From NCBI RefSeq assembly GCF_900187185.1, contig NZ_LT906465.1, positions 2,700,881 through 2,764,880 on the forward strand: a stretch of 64,000 bases of DNA, read 5' to 3'. Positions 1 to 8,649 of the stretch are shown here, piece by piece; within the stretch, counting starts at the first letter, position 1, and each line of letters opens with the position of its first letter. This stretch comes from Chryseobacterium taklimakanense. GTDB lineage: Bacteria; Bacteroidota; Bacteroidia; Flavobacteriales; Weeksellaceae. The position numbers and the translations under genes are program-made. The notes under the pieces were generated by a model. That model did not search any database and was not told the DNA's origin. It was given only the letters and a program-made list of their open reading frames with translations.

Positions 1-626
1 TTAAACTCTTCCGCAAGATTGTTGACCATGTCCCCGGTAAAAAGCACAAGATCTGGTTTCTGCTCATTAATCATGTTAAAAGCATGCTGTAATTTTTGCG
101 GATGGAAAAAACTTCCCGCGTGCATGTCGGAAATCTGGATGATTTTATAACCTTTAAAACTTTCAGGCAGATTTTTAATCTTCACCTTAACCTTTCTTAC
201 CCGATGGCGGTATTTTCCGAAGGCAACACCATCCAGAAAAAGTGAAGTGAACACGCCTGCAATTGCGAGCCCGGCCAGGCTAAGGAATTTCCTTCGCTCC
301 GGAAAATGGGTTTCTTTATTGGTAAAGTAACTGAATCCGAACTGCAAAAGCCGGAAAATGTCATCAATGAGAAGAAAAAATACTATAAAAAGTTTCGGCA
401 AAAGCACAGCCAGAACTACGGTTGCAGATACCTGAACGCGATGATGGTCCCGGTCGCTTCGGTTGATAAATAGCAGGTTATAAACCAGAAAAATATAAAC
501 CAGCGCATTGATGGCGATGTACGCAATTCTGCCATACGGATTGCTGACAACGGTTTTTAATGCCTGATAAATGTAAAATTCAAGCAGAAAAAGTATTCCG
601 GTGAAGATTAGAAAAAATTGTTTCAT
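1..626 (-). CDS. Membrane-anchored metallophosphoesterase, 3' part outside the window
   Basis: The reading frame starts at an ATG at 626 and runs off the left edge without a stop, giving 208 residues. Hydrophobic stretches at about residues 3-23, 34-53, 67-91 and 114-131 look like four membrane segments. The metallophosphoesterase fold begins after residue 160, with ISDMHAG (Asp167, His169) and TGDMVNN (Asp199, Asn202) matching the first two metal-binding motifs of YkuE-like phosphoesterases. The later His motifs are beyond the window. In this family four N-terminal helices followed by a phosphoesterase domain is a common layout. The substrate cannot be told from the sequence. Confidence 0.85.
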   Translation of the reverse strand, partial: MKQFFLIFTGILFLLEFYIYQALKTVVSNPYGRIAYIAINALVYIFLVYNLLFINRSDRDHHRVQVSATVVLAVLLPKLFIVFFLLIDDIFRLLQFGFSYFTNKETHFPERRKFLSLAGLAIAGVFTSLFLDGVAFGKYRHRVRKVKVKIKNLPESFKGYKIIQISDMHAGSFFHPQKLQHAFNMINEQKPDLVLFTGDMVNNLAEEF

Positions 627-636
627 CTGGAAAAAG

Positions 637-666
637 AAAGCACAATCTTCTAATTAATTGTGCTTT
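637..666 (-). terminator. Terminator after the FabH-like gene
   Basis: A perfect 10-bp inverted repeat (AAAGCACAAT and ATTGTGCTTT, 10-base loop) is followed on the minus strand by CTTTTTCC. It sits between the FabH-like gene and the phosphoesterase gene, so it probably ends the former's transcript. Confidence 0.6.
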
Positions 667-696
667 ATAATCGTATCTCTTTATAATTTATACCAG

Positions 697-1764
697 TTAC
701 GGAAATTTGTAAACAATCGCATTGATATTCATCCCGGCGCCAACTGATGCGAATAAAATGTAGGAGTTATCTTTAAATGAGTGACCCTCCATTTTTCCTT
801 TTTTAATTAAATCGTACATCGTAGGCACGGTGGCAACTGATGAATTCCCAAATTCCTGAATCGTCATCGGAGAAACAGAATGCTCGTAACTGCTCTTTCC
901 GTAAAGCTTAAACAGGCGGGAAATCATCGCATGGTCCATTTTTGCATTGGCCTGGTGAAGAAGAATTTTATCGATGTCATCCAGGGTGAGCCCTGCACTG
1001 TCGATGGTCTGCTTCATCGCATCAGGAACATATTTCAGCGCAAATTCGTAGATTTTTCTGCCCCGCATCCTGATGTATTTTTTAGTCTGGTCCGCTTCAG
1101 GATTCAGTGAATGTGAATTTTCAAGGTATGCCAGTTCATCACCGTTGAAGCACAAGGTGTTGTGTGCGATAATTCCAACGTTTTCCTCCTCAGTGGCCGT
1201 CACTACAACTGCTCCGGCACCGTCCGCGAAAATCATTTTATTTCTGTCATAGGGATCGGTAACCCTGCTTAAAGTTTCGGAACCCACAACCAGAATATTC
1301 TTAGCTTTTCCGGATTTAATCAGGGTGTCTGCCAATACCATTCCTTCAACCCAGCCCGGACAACCGAAAATCATATCGTAATTGATACATTTTGGATTCT
1401 TGATACCAAGTTTATTTTTAATGATCGCCGAAAGGGAAGGCATAAAGCTCTGCTGTCCGTGTAGGTCCACATCCCCGAAATTGGTTGCGCTGATGATATA
1501 ATCAAGGCTTTCCTTATCAATCCCGGCGTCATCCAAAGCGATTTGTGCCGATTTCGCGCCGATGTCAGAATTCACAAGGTCATCATCTACATATCTTCTG
1601 TTTTCAATCTCTGTGATTTCTACAAATTTTTGTATAATTTCATCATTGGGTTTATCAATTTTTACGAAATTATCGTCATAAAAAACCGAGTCACTGAAGT
1701 GGTTTCTCTCAATCACTCTTTCCGGCAAATAACTTCCTGAACCAATGATTATGGTATTTGGCAT
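697..1764 (-). CDS. 3-oxoacyl-ACP synthase III family protein (FabH-like)
   Basis: This 355-residue protein has the thiolase fold of ketoacyl-ACP synthase III, which condenses an acyl-CoA with malonyl-ACP to start fatty acid synthesis. The catalytic triad is visible: Cys135 in IFGCPGW, His270 in LLHQANAK and Asn307 in EFGNSS. The protein is longer than E. coli FabH (317 residues), with extra sequence near residues 25-60. That is typical of FabH-like paralogues in Bacteroidetes, so it may serve a secondary lipid pathway instead of bulk fatty acid synthesis. No other fab gene is nearby. It is transcribed alone from the promoter at 1802-1831 and ends in the hairpin at 637-666. Confidence 0.9.
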   Translation of the reverse strand: MPNTIIIGSGSYLPERVIERNHFSDSVFYDDNFVKIDKPNDEIIQKFVEITEIENRRYVDDDLVNSDIGAKSAQIALDDAGIDKESLDYIISATNFGDVDLHGQQSFMPSLSAIIKNKLGIKNPKCINYDMIFGCPGWVEGMVLADTLIKSGKAKNILVVGSETLSRVTDPYDRNKMIFADGAGAVVVTATEEENVGIIAHNTLCFNGDELAYLENSHSLNPEADQTKKYIRMRGRKIYEFALKYVPDAMKQTIDSAGLTLDDIDKILLHQANAKMDHAMISRLFKLYGKSSYEHSVSPMTIQEFGNSSVATVPTMYDLIKKGKMEGHSFKDNSYILFASVGAGMNINAIVYKFP

Positions 1765-1801
1765 AATGGTTTGCGTATTTACTTTTAATCAATATAATCA
1801 G

Positions 1802-1831
1802 CAAAGTTAAGAATTATAATGCAATCCCAAA
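1802..1831 (-). promoter_or_regulatory. Promoter of the FabH-like gene
   Basis: Read on the minus strand this is TTTG, 18 bases, then TAACTTTG. It fits the Bacteroidetes sigma-factor consensus (TTTG at -33, TAnnTTTG at -7) and lies about 40 bases before the start codon at 1764. Confidence 0.6.
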
Positions 1832-1876
1832 CAAACCAAAATTATTATTAAATTTGCAGCTTACTCCTGTAAAAAT

Positions 1877-2446
1877 ATGAAAAAAAATCCTGCGCTTTTT
1901 GGTTTTATCGTGGCGTTAGTGGTTACTGTGTTTGCGTTTGGAATTTATTTTCTCTTTTTGGCAAAGAAGAATTATTACCTTGTTGATAACCCCACACCCA
2001 AGACTTATTATTTCAAAATAAATAACGGCGAAGAAAAAGTGATTTCTGCCGGGCAGTACGTTAAAGTGGACCTGCAAAAAGGTAAAAACGACATCAAAGT
2101 TTTCGATGATGCTAAAAAGTTGATCTACGACTCGGCTTTCAGTGTTAATAAAGTTCGGGGGCTTATCAATATCACCAATTCAGATTATTACATCTACACA
2201 CAATATTACGGTTACGACATTAAGAAAGATTCACTCCTCGAAAAACTGGGTAAAACCGACATCGATGGCAAAATCTACTATGGTGGGCCTAAGAAATTCA
2301 GTAAACTCTACACAGAGGATTTCTATTATAATATAGATGAGGATTACGATAAGGTCATCAAAAACATACAGAAGACTGAATCCCGCGTGAAAATTTTCCG
2401 AAAGCAGGATTTTTTAAATTATTACAAAGAATATTACAACTTTTAA
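1877..2446 (+). CDS. Hypothetical single-pass membrane protein
   Basis: The family of this 189-residue protein is not recognised. Residues 8-29 form one strong membrane helix after a short lysine-bearing N-terminus, so the rest probably faces the periplasm. The soluble part is rich in Tyr and Lys and seems to begin with a beta-sandwich-like stretch (residues 35-85: short strands, then FDDAKKLIYDS). A -7 box, TAAATTTG, lies at 1849-1856, 21 bases before the ATG. Only 4 bases separate its stop from the ubiE start, so the two are probably co-transcribed, but no link to menaquinone synthesis is evident. Confidence 0.75.
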   Translation: MKKNPALFGFIVALVVTVFAFGIYFLFLAKKNYYLVDNPTPKTYYFKINNGEEKVISAGQYVKVDLQKGKNDIKVFDDAKKLIYDSAFSVNKVRGLINITNSDYYIYTQYYGYDIKKDSLLEKLGKTDIDGKIYYGGPKKFSKLYTEDFYYNIDEDYDKVIKNIQKTESRVKIFRKQDFLNYYKEYYNF

Positions 2447-2450
2447 GACA

Positions 2451-3170
2451 TTGAAACAGGTTACACCATACAATACAGAAGCGAGCAAGAAAAGCCAGGT
2501 TGAAGATATGTTCGACAACATAGCGCCGAAATACGATTTGCTGAACCACGTACTTTCCATGAAAATAGATGTACTGTGGCGCGACAAACTGGTGAAATGG
2601 ATGAACAAAGACCAACCCAAACTCACTCTGGATGTAGCTACAGGAACCGGGGATCTTGCCATCGCTGTACATAAAGGAACTAAAGCCGATGTGGTAGGCC
2701 TCGACCTTTCACAGCAAATGCTTAATGTAGGCATTGAAAAAGTGAAAAAACAAAACCTGCAGGAAAAAATTTCAATGATGAAAGGTGATGCGGAAAACCT
2801 GCCTTTCGAGGATAATAAATTCGATGCCGTTTCCGTTGGATTTGGTGTGAGGAATTTTGAAAATTTAGCTAAAGGTCTTGCAGAACTTAGACGCGTCGTG
2901 AAAGAAGGCAAGAGCGTTTATATCCTTGAATTTTCTAAAGTTGAAGGATTTTTGGGGCCACTTTACATGTTTTATTTTAAAAACATTTTGCCGCAGATCG
3001 GTAAACTGGTTTCCAAAGACAACCGCGCTTATACGTATCTTCCGGATTCAGTTAATGCGTTTCCTTTTGGCGAAAAAATGAAGCAGATTTTGCTCGATAC
3101 TGGCTTCAAAAAAGTAGAATACAAAAAGCTCAGCCTGGGTATTGCCACGATTTACAAAGCAACCAAATGA
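2451..3170 (+). CDS. ubiE: Demethylmenaquinone methyltransferase
   Basis: UbiE/MenG adds the C-methyl group to demethylmenaquinone, the last step of menaquinone synthesis. The 239-residue product shows the family signature MFDNIAPKYDLLNH near residues 21-34, the SAM-binding motif LDVATGTGDLA near 63-73 and GFGVRNF near 126-132. The start is a TTG; no in-frame ATG lies upstream, and the TTG start gives the usual N-terminus of the family. The stop codon is directly followed by porT, an arrangement often seen in Bacteroidetes. Confidence 0.93.
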   Translation: MKQVTPYNTEASKKSQVEDMFDNIAPKYDLLNHVLSMKIDVLWRDKLVKWMNKDQPKLTLDVATGTGDLAIAVHKGTKADVVGLDLSQQMLNVGIEKVKKQNLQEKISMMKGDAENLPFEDNKFDAVSVGFGVRNFENLAKGLAELRRVVKEGKSVYILEFSKVEGFLGPLYMFYFKNILPQIGKLVSKDNRAYTYLPDSVNAFPFGEKMKQILLDTGFKKVEYKKLSLGIATIYKATK

Positions 3171-3171
3171 T

Positions 3172-3957
3172 ATGGTGAACAATATTTTTAAAATTACGCT
3201 ACTTTGCTCCTTTTTAGTCTCGGGGCTGTCACATGCGCAGCTTTTCCGCACCAAAGACCGGATGGACAAGTTGCAGGAATTTGATGAGCAGAAATTCAGC
3301 TGGGGCTTTTTCCTGGCGGGTAATAATTTCGACTACAAACTCGTCTTGGATCCAAAATTGGGGATGAACGGCAGGCAAAATGCAGTACAGTCTAAAGGCT
3401 CTTACAGTTTTGGCGCAGGACTGATCGGAAAAATGAAGCTTAACAACAGTTTCGATCTCCGTTTGGAACCCGGACTTCAGTTTGTGCAGAGAGAGCTCGT
3501 TTTCGACACACAGGAAAATTCAGAGTTTGCAGCGGGGACGAATTCAATCCCACCATTCATGCCCATAACTCTTACAGACGCCGACAAAAAAAGAAATTTA
3601 AAATCCACTTACCTGGATGTGCCGCTTTTGCTGGAGTTTCATGGTGACCGCTGGTACAATTCGCGCCCTTATGCTGCGGCAGGTGTTAATTATATGGCAA
3701 ATTTGCAGTCTAACGAAAACGCAACTGAAGATAATTCAACGGGAGTTTTCAGAAGTACCACGCACAATTTCGGGTGGAGTGTTGAGGCCGGTTTGCAGTT
3801 TTACTTCAGCAGATTTAAGCTTACGCCAGGCTTCCGCGGCACTTTTGTGATGAATAATGAACTGGTGAAAGACAATGCAGACACGCCGCCATATTGGGCA
3901 AGCGCAATTTCTGCAATGCACAGCCGCGTATTTATGTTTGTTCTGAAATTTGAATAA
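3172..3957 (+). CDS. porT: PorT family outer-membrane protein (type IX secretion/gliding)
   Basis: The product (261 residues) has a signal peptide (residues 1 to about 20, ending SHAQ) and then alternating amphipathic strands typical of a small beta-barrel. PorT/SprT is required for type IX secretion and gliding in Porphyromonas and Flavobacterium; assignment here rests on the barrel pattern, on length and on the position behind ubiE, where PorT is usually found. An in-frame TTG at 3142 would lengthen the protein, but it lies inside ubiE and would spoil the signal peptide, so the ATG at 3172 is chosen. No other T9SS component is in this window. Confidence 0.8.
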   Translation: MVNNIFKITLLCSFLVSGLSHAQLFRTKDRMDKLQEFDEQKFSWGFFLAGNNFDYKLVLDPKLGMNGRQNAVQSKGSYSFGAGLIGKMKLNNSFDLRLEPGLQFVQRELVFDTQENSEFAAGTNSIPPFMPITLTDADKKRNLKSTYLDVPLLLEFHGDRWYNSRPYAAAGVNYMANLQSNENATEDNSTGVFRSTTHNFGWSVEAGLQFYFSRFKLTPGFRGTFVMNNELVKDNADTPPYWASAISAMHSRVFMFVLKFE

Positions 3958-4105
3958 TTTAAGCTTCTGATTATAAAATATTTAAAAGAGGAGATTGAAA
4001 TGATTTGCTCTTTTTATTATTTTAATTAAAAAATTAAAGTGTGGTTTTCCATCTTTTAATATTAAATTTTTATATTTTTGCAATAGTTAGAATTAAAAAC
4101 CTGAG

Positions 4106-4408
4106 ATGCTGAAAGATTTAGAAAGTAATTTTTTGTTGCTGGAAAAAAGGATTCTGATGCTTAAAAAAGATTACCAGAATCTGCGTGAGGAGCACGCGGC
4201 ACTTTCTAAAGATTACGAGGAAATGAAGGAGAAGTATGAGGCTGAGCGGAAAAAAAGTCAGGAATTAGCGGAAGAACAAAAAAATATAAAACTTCAGTCC
4301 GCAATATCAGGAAATCCCGAGCATAACCGACTGATGAAAAATCATATCAACAGGCTCATAAAAGAAGTGGATTACTGTATTGCACAACTTCAGAACAGCG
4401 GCTTATAA
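4106..4408 (+). CDS. Small coiled-coil protein upstream of ZapA
   Basis: This 100-residue protein is highly charged and almost entirely helical, with heptad-like spacing of Leu/Met across residues 1-60 (for example KRILMLKKDYQNL). Its stop overlaps the zapA start by one base, so the two are translated together. A -7 box TATTTTTG at 4073-4080 precedes it. Small coiled-coil proteins encoded before zapA are common in Bacteroidetes; a partner role in Z-ring assembly (like ZapB) is an inference from the neighbour only. Confidence 0.8.
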   Translation: MLKDLESNFLLLEKRILMLKKDYQNLREEHAALSKDYEEMKEKYEAERKKSQELAEEQKNIKLQSAISGNPEHNRLMKNHINRLIKEVDYCIAQLQNSGL

Positions 4409-4695
4409 TGGATGTGAGGAGAATTACCATCAACATTGCCGGGCGTACTTACCCGCTGAATGTTCCCGCCGCCGAGGAAGAAACTCTTCGGAAGGTCGGA
4501 AAGCAGATTGAAAGTATGATCAAGGATTTTGAAGCCAGCTTTGATGTTCGCGACAAACAGGATGCACTGGCCATGTGCGCCCTGAAACTGGGAACCAATG
4601 CCGAAGTTTTTGCTTTAAACAATGAAAAAAATATAAACGCCTCCAACGAGCGTGTTCAGCAGATGAACAAACTTCTGGAAGAGCTGGAAAAGTAG
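4408..4695 (+). CDS. zapA: Cell division protein ZapA
   Basis: ZapA binds FtsZ and bundles protofilaments at midcell. The 95-residue product has the family layout: an N-terminal beta-alpha head (RRITINIAGRTYPLNV, then a helix around residues 20-45) and a C-terminal coiled coil (about 65-95). It overlaps the preceding coiled-coil gene by 1 base. A 6S-like RNA starts 24 bases after its stop. Confidence 0.9.
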   Translation: MDVRRITINIAGRTYPLNVPAAEEETLRKVGKQIESMIKDFEASFDVRDKQDALAMCALKLGTNAEVFALNNEKNINASNERVQQMNKLLEELEK

Positions 4696-4719
4696 ATTTT
4701 TCTTTTCCGATAAAAACTG

Positions 4720-4887
4720 CCTACAATAGTTCTAACACATTACAGGTAAACTCAACGCTAAACAATTACCGGGCGAATGTTCACTTAATGGCGTGCCGTT
4801 TTACGCGGATTACAGAAAGTGAAAAACAGTCCAAATCGTGTTGATTAGGAGTTTACTCTAAATCACTGAACTGTTGTAGGTTTTTTT
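4720..4887 (+). ncRNA. ssrS: 6S-like RNA (6S-Flavo / Flavo-1 type)
   Basis: The ends of this ~160-nt stretch pair over 12 bases: CCTACAATAGTT at 4720-4731 with AACTGTTGTAGG at 4869-4880, one pair being a G-U wobble. T7 follows at once, as in a factor-independent terminator. Inside, GTAAACTC (4746-4753) pairs perfectly with GAGTTTAC (4849-4856), and the middle is left as a large open region. A long, interrupted rod with a central bubble is the shape of 6S RNA, which mimics an open promoter and binds RNA polymerase. 6S RNA next to zapA is well known in proteobacteria, and a 6S-Flavo family is described in flavobacteria. The exact 5' end is not certain. Confidence 0.75.
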
Positions 4888-4907
4888 GTTTCACGTTACA
4901 ATTTAGT

Positions 4908-4942
4908 AAAACTTGAAATCTAAAATTTGAAACTTGAAACAC
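4908..4942. repeat. Five tandem 7-bp repeats
   Basis: Five successive degenerate heptamers of the form (G/A)AAAnnT, beginning AAAACTT then GAAATCT, lie between the 6S-like RNA and rny. The same kind of repeat occurs at 28772 and, in reverse, inside prmC at 47024. Confidence 0.6.
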
Positions 4943-4976
4943 GCATTTGAACATTTTAAATTTAAACTCAACATAT

Positions 4977-6548
4977 ATGACAACAACCGCAATAATCATT
5001 GGCATTGTCGGTATAGTTTTAGGAGCGGTCTTAGGATATTTGTTTTCTAAAAGCTCTCTGAATTCAAAGGCAAAATTCATCCTTGATGACGCACAGAAAA
5101 ACGCCGACAACCTGATAGAAAAAGCCACCGTTCAGGCAGAATCCATTAAAAAAGAAAAGCAGCTGCAGGCAAAAGAAAAATTCCTTGAACTGAAGTCGCA
5201 GCATGATGCTGATATTCAGTCCAGAGAAAAGAAGATGCAGGAAGCTGAAAAACGCATTAAGGACAAAGAACACAAACTGAACGACGAACTAAGCAAAACC
5301 GGCAAGCTTGAGAAGGATCTCGACAGACAGATTGCAGATTACGCAAAAAAGAGCGAAATTCTGGACAGAAAACAATCGGAACTCGATATAATTACGGCGC
5401 AAAAAGTAGAAATTCTGGAGAAGATTTCTGGCTTCTCCGCTGAGGAGGCAAAGGCTGAACTGGTAGAGGCGATGAAAGCTGAAGCCAAATCCAGAGCTCA
5501 GGCTCACGTACAGGGCATCATGGAAGAGGCGCAGATGAACGCTAAAAATGAGGCAAGAAAAATCGTAATCCAGACGATCCAGAGAATCGGTACGGAACAG
5601 GCGATTGAAAATTCAGTTTCAGTTTTCAATATCGAGTCTGACGAAATTAAGGGTAGAATTATCGGCAGGGAAGGTAGAAATATCCGTGCTTTGGAAGCAG
5701 CAACCGGTGTAGAAATTATCGTGGACGATACTCCGGAAGCCATTTTATTGTCATGTTTTGATCCTGTAAGAAGAGAAATCGCAAGACTATCCCTTCACAG
5801 GCTTGTAACGGACGGCAGAATTCACCCTGCAAGAATTGAGGAAGTGGTGGAGAAGACAAGAAAGCAGATTGAAGAAGAAATCATCGAAGTTGGTAAGAGA
5901 ACCATCATTGACCTGGGAATCCACGGGCTGCATCCTGAACTTGTAAAGATTGTTGGTAGAATGAAGTACCGCTCCTCTTACGGGCAAAACCTGCTGCAGC
6001 ACTCGCGCGAAGTTGCAAATATCGCAGCAACTATGGCAGCAGAATTAGGGTTAAATGTAAAACTAGCCAAAAGAGCAGGCTTACTTCACGATATCGGTAA
6101 AGTTCCGGAGCAGGAATCTGAACTTCCGCACGCACTTCTTGGTATGCAGTGGGCAGAAAAATATGGGGAGAATCCTGAAGTTGTAAATGCGATTGGTGCA
6201 CACCATGACGAGGTTGAAATGACTTCACTTCTTTCGCCAATCATCCAGGTTGCCGACGGTATTTCCGGAGCAAGGCCGGGAGCAAGACGCCAGGTTCTGG
6301 AATCCTATATTCAGCGTCTGAAAGACCTTGAAGCCGCAGCGCTAAGTTTTGATGGCGTTTCCAGCGCTTACGCCATTCAGGCCGGCCGTGAACTGCGTGT
6401 TATGGTAGAAAGCGGAAAAGTAAGCGACGAGCAAAGCGCGCAACTTTCTTATGATATTTCGGAGAAAATACAGAATGAACTGACTTACCCGGGACAGGTT
6501 AAAGTAACCGTTATCCGGGAAACCAGAGCGGTGAATATCGCGAGATAA
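4977..6548 (+). CDS. rny: Ribonuclease Y
   Basis: RNase Y is a membrane-bound endonuclease that starts mRNA decay. The 523-residue product has the full family order: an N-terminal membrane helix (about residues 4-24), a long charged coiled coil (about 30-200), a KH domain with the GREGRN loop, and an HD domain whose metal site is His371-Asp372 in LLHDIGK. An in-frame TTG at 4947 would add 10 residues, but the ATG at 4977 gives the normal short N-terminus before the helix. A strong terminator follows at 6571. Confidence 0.95.
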   Translation: MTTTAIIIGIVGIVLGAVLGYLFSKSSLNSKAKFILDDAQKNADNLIEKATVQAESIKKEKQLQAKEKFLELKSQHDADIQSREKKMQEAEKRIKDKEHKLNDELSKTGKLEKDLDRQIADYAKKSEILDRKQSELDIITAQKVEILEKISGFSAEEAKAELVEAMKAEAKSRAQAHVQGIMEEAQMNAKNEARKIVIQTIQRIGTEQAIENSVSVFNIESDEIKGRIIGREGRNIRALEAATGVEIIVDDTPEAILLSCFDPVRREIARLSLHRLVTDGRIHPARIEEVVEKTRKQIEEEIIEVGKRTIIDLGIHGLHPELVKIVGRMKYRSSYGQNLLQHSREVANIAATMAAELGLNVKLAKRAGLLHDIGKVPEQESELPHALLGMQWAEKYGENPEVVNAIGAHHDEVEMTSLLSPIIQVADGISGARPGARRQVLESYIQRLKDLEAAALSFDGVSSAYAIQAGRELRVMVESGKVSDEQSAQLSYDISEKIQNELTYPGQVKVTVIRETRAVNIAR

Positions 6549-6570
6549 AAATTTAATTTGATATGAAGAA

Positions 6571-6598
6571 AACGCCTTCCGTTTGGGAGGCGTTTTTA
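6571..6598 (+). terminator. Terminator after rny
   Basis: A 10-bp stem (AACGCCTTCC with GGGAGGCGTT, one wobble) with loop GTTT, followed by a T run, lies 22 bases past the rny stop. Confidence 0.85.
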
Positions 6599-6732
6599 TT
6601 TGCAGATTTTGAAATCTTTGGCTGTTAAAAATTGGAACCAGGACTTTTTTAAAATCTTATTTATTTCTGGTAAAAATAATCTCCATTCTATTTATTTATA
6701 CGTTCTAAACATATTAAAAAGATACATGATTT

Positions 6733-7200
6733 TCACAAAAACGGTTTCATCTCCTCCTCAATCTGCTTCCTTAGGTCCATAAGTTTTATGGCGTACTGTT
6801 CCATTTGTTTTTCCTGTTCGGTTTCAGGGATGAATTTTGGAACTTCTATGCTGTTGCCTTCGTCATCCACCGCGACAAAAACTATGATACAGTGCGTTTT
6901 CTTTTCGAAATCCTTTCTTTTGATATTGCGGGAAAAAACATTGATGGCGATGTGCATACTCGTCTTTCCGGTGTAAATTACCTCAGCCTCCACTTTTACG
7001 ATGTGCCCGATTTTTATGGGTGAATAAAACCGGATGCCACCCACATAAACCGTCACGCAATAACTCGAAGCCCATGAACTGGCGCAGGCGTAGCCTGCCT
7101 GGTCAATCCATTTCATCACGCTGCCGCCGTGCACATTGCCGCCATAATTCACATCCGATGGTTCTGAAATAAACTGAAATACCGTCTTGGTCTGCATCAT
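6733..7200 (-). CDS. Acyl-CoA thioesterase, hotdog fold (YciA/BFIT-like)
   Basis: These cytosolic hotdog-fold enzymes hydrolyse acyl-CoA to free acid and CoA. In the 155-residue product NYGGNVHGGSVMKWID (about residues 18-33) is the typical hotdog helix with the Asn/Asp catalytic region, followed by VGGIRFYSPIKIGH, the strand motif of YciA/Acot-type enzymes. Chain-length preference cannot be read. It stands alone on the minus strand, convergent with rny. A second, different thioesterase lies at 63436. Confidence 0.9.
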   Translation of the reverse strand: MMQTKTVFQFISEPSDVNYGGNVHGGSVMKWIDQAGYACASSWASSYCVTVYVGGIRFYSPIKIGHIVKVEAEVIYTGKTSMHIAINVFSRNIKRKDFEKKTHCIIVFVAVDDEGNSIEVPKFIPETEQEKQMEQYAIKLMDLRKQIEEEMKPFL

Positions 7201-7363
7201 TGGTTTATTTTTAATATGTATAAAGTTACAAATTTTATGGTTTCGGGAGTGTTTGCGGTAACTTTAACGAATCCTTAACTTACATTTCGCACAGGATTTG
7301 CTATCTTTAGAACACTAAAGAGAGCCTTAGGTGAAATTATTAACACAAAAAAATTAAACAAAA

Positions 7364-7825
7364 ATGGGACTAGGATCATTTTTAAAAAATGTAGGTGAAA
7401 AATTATTTGGAGGAGGTGAAACCCCCGAAGAACAGGCAAAAAAGGTAAGAGACCACGTTGCAAAATACGGTTTCGATGTGTCAGGACTGACCTTTACAGT
7501 GGCTAACGACAAAGTAACCATATCCGGCGAAGCTAAAGACTGGGAGCAAAAAAGTAAAATCTATGTTGCTGCCGGTAACGTAGAAGGTATCGACGGTGTA
7601 ACGGACAACATGACGGTAAAAGCTGCACCAGTGCAAACTGCCGCCCCTGCACAAGTCGCTCAGCCAAAGTACCACACCGTAGAAAGTGGTGACACGCTTT
7701 CTAAAATTGCAAAAGAAGTTTACGGTGATGTGAACGCTTACAACAGAATTTTCGAAGCAAACAGGCCGATGCTTTCTGATCCTGATAAAATTTATCCGGG
7801 ACAGGTTTTGGTTATACCTCAATAA
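7364..7825 (+). CDS. BON and LysM domain protein (Kbp/YgaU-like)
   Basis: The 153-residue protein has a BON domain (about residues 25-87, with VTISGEAKDWEQK) and a LysM domain (about 102-152, YHTVESGDTLSKIAKEVYG). This pair is the layout of E. coli Kbp/YgaU, a cytoplasmic potassium-binding protein induced by stress. An Ala/Pro/Gln-rich linker joins the domains. There is no signal peptide, in line with a cytosolic place. An imperfect -7 box TATCTTTA lies at 7302-7309. Confidence 0.88.
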   Translation: MGLGSFLKNVGEKLFGGGETPEEQAKKVRDHVAKYGFDVSGLTFTVANDKVTISGEAKDWEQKSKIYVAAGNVEGIDGVTDNMTVKAAPVQTAAPAQVAQPKYHTVESGDTLSKIAKEVYGDVNAYNRIFEANRPMLSDPDKIYPGQVLVIPQ

Positions 7826-7847
7826 TTTTTTAAGACAAAACTTATAT

Positions 7848-7877
7848 AATCCGGTTCATTTCTGAATCGGATTTTTT
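7848..7877 (+). terminator. Terminator after the LysM/BON gene
   Basis: AATCCGGTTC pairs with GAATCGGATT (one wobble, 6-base loop) and is followed by T residues, 22 bases past the stop. Confidence 0.75.
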
Positions 7878-7897
7878 ATGCTTAAATTTGTTGGATT

Positions 7898-8254
7898 ATG
7901 AAAACGGTCTATTATCTGAAAACCTGCGGAACCAACAGGAAAATTATGGCCCCGCTCGATTTATCCGGCTGGAATCTCCGCGAAATAAAAACTGAACCGG
8001 TTACTGAAGAAGAACTTGATGAAATGTATAAAATAGCTGGTTCGTATGAAGCGCTTTTCAGCAGGAAATCTTCGCAGATCAAAGCAAGAGGAATTGATGT
8101 GAAATCCTTGAAGGAAGAAGATTATAAAAAACTTCTGCTTGAACATTACACTTTTCTGAAAAGGCCTGTGTTCCTCACCGAAGACAAAATTTTTATCGGC
8201 AACGATAAATCAAACCTTGAAAAACTAAACGCTTTTTTCGGGAATAAATCATGA
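7898..8254 (+). CDS. ArsC/Spx-like thioredoxin-fold protein
   Basis: This 118-residue protein resembles the ArsC/Spx/YffB family. It begins with strand-Cys-helix (YYLKTCGTNRKI); Cys10 and Arg14 give the CX3R pattern of ArsC-type reductases. FLKRPVFLTEDKIFIGND (about residues 85-102) matches the conserved KRP(I/V) segment after which family members carry the substrate Arg. Arsenate reduction is not shown; many members have other thiol roles. It overlaps the next gene by 4 bases (ATGA), so the two are one unit. Confidence 0.75.
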   Translation: MKTVYYLKTCGTNRKIMAPLDLSGWNLREIKTEPVTEEELDEMYKIAGSYEALFSRKSSQIKARGIDVKSLKEEDYKKLLLEHYTFLKRPVFLTEDKIFIGNDKSNLEKLNAFFGNKS

Positions 8255-8592
8255 GAATATTGGGTGCTCTTTTACTGTTGGTTTCGCTGAATTTTTCGGC
8301 TCAAACGGTGTACAGAACACCTTCGGGATCAAAATACCATCTTGGTTCCTGCCGAATGGTGAAAAATGTTTCCTCAAAATTAAGTTTAGAAAGTGCACAG
8401 CGAAACGGACTTTTGCCCTGCGGAATCTGCCGGCCGCCTTTCCGTGGCGGATTGGGAATGACGTCGTCTCCGCAGAAAAAACCTGCGGGCACTAACGCTG
8501 CCAACCGTTGCCGCGGCATCACAAAATCGGGTACGCGGTGCAAAAGAAATACAACAATCGGCAACGATTTCTGTTTCCAGCATTTGCCATAA
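8251..8592 (+). CDS. Small secreted Cys-rich protein with two putative metal-binding modules
   Basis: A signal peptide (residues 1 to about 17, ending FSAQ) is followed by two modules. The first (about 20-62) has YRTPSGSKYHLGSC and later CGICRPP, like the Ada-type metal-binding module of secreted nucleases and lipoproteins. The second (about 85-113) has NRCRGITKSGTRCKRN and ends FCFQHLP, a Cys/His pattern like DUF5763 sequences. Six Cys and two His are well placed to bind zinc. The function is unknown. Confidence 0.75.
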   Translation: MRILGALLLLVSLNFSAQTVYRTPSGSKYHLGSCRMVKNVSSKLSLESAQRNGLLPCGICRPPFRGGLGMTSSPQKKPAGTNAANRCRGITKSGTRCKRNTTIGNDFCFQHLP

Positions 8593-8599
8593 AAAAAAA

Positions 8600-8631
8600 C
8601 CGGCTGAATAATTTCATCAGCCGGATTTTTT
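8600..8631. terminator. Bidirectional terminator between convergent genes
   Basis: CCGGCTGA (8600-8607) pairs perfectly with TCAGCCGG (8617-8624). A run of A precedes it and a run of T follows, so it can end both the upstream plus-strand unit and gcvT on the minus strand. Confidence 0.85.
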
Positions 8632-8649
8632 TGTAAGAGTATTATTTCT

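Noticed and set aside
3142..3171. Longer PorT start at a TTG
   Set aside because: It lies within ubiE and would bury the signal peptide.
4908..4942. CRISPR-like array from the short repeats
   Set aside because: The units are 7 bp with no spacers, and no cas gene is present.
6600..6782. A 60-codon plus-strand frame between rny and the thioesterase
   Set aside because: It starts right after a terminator, is low in complexity and runs into the thioesterase gene on the other strand.
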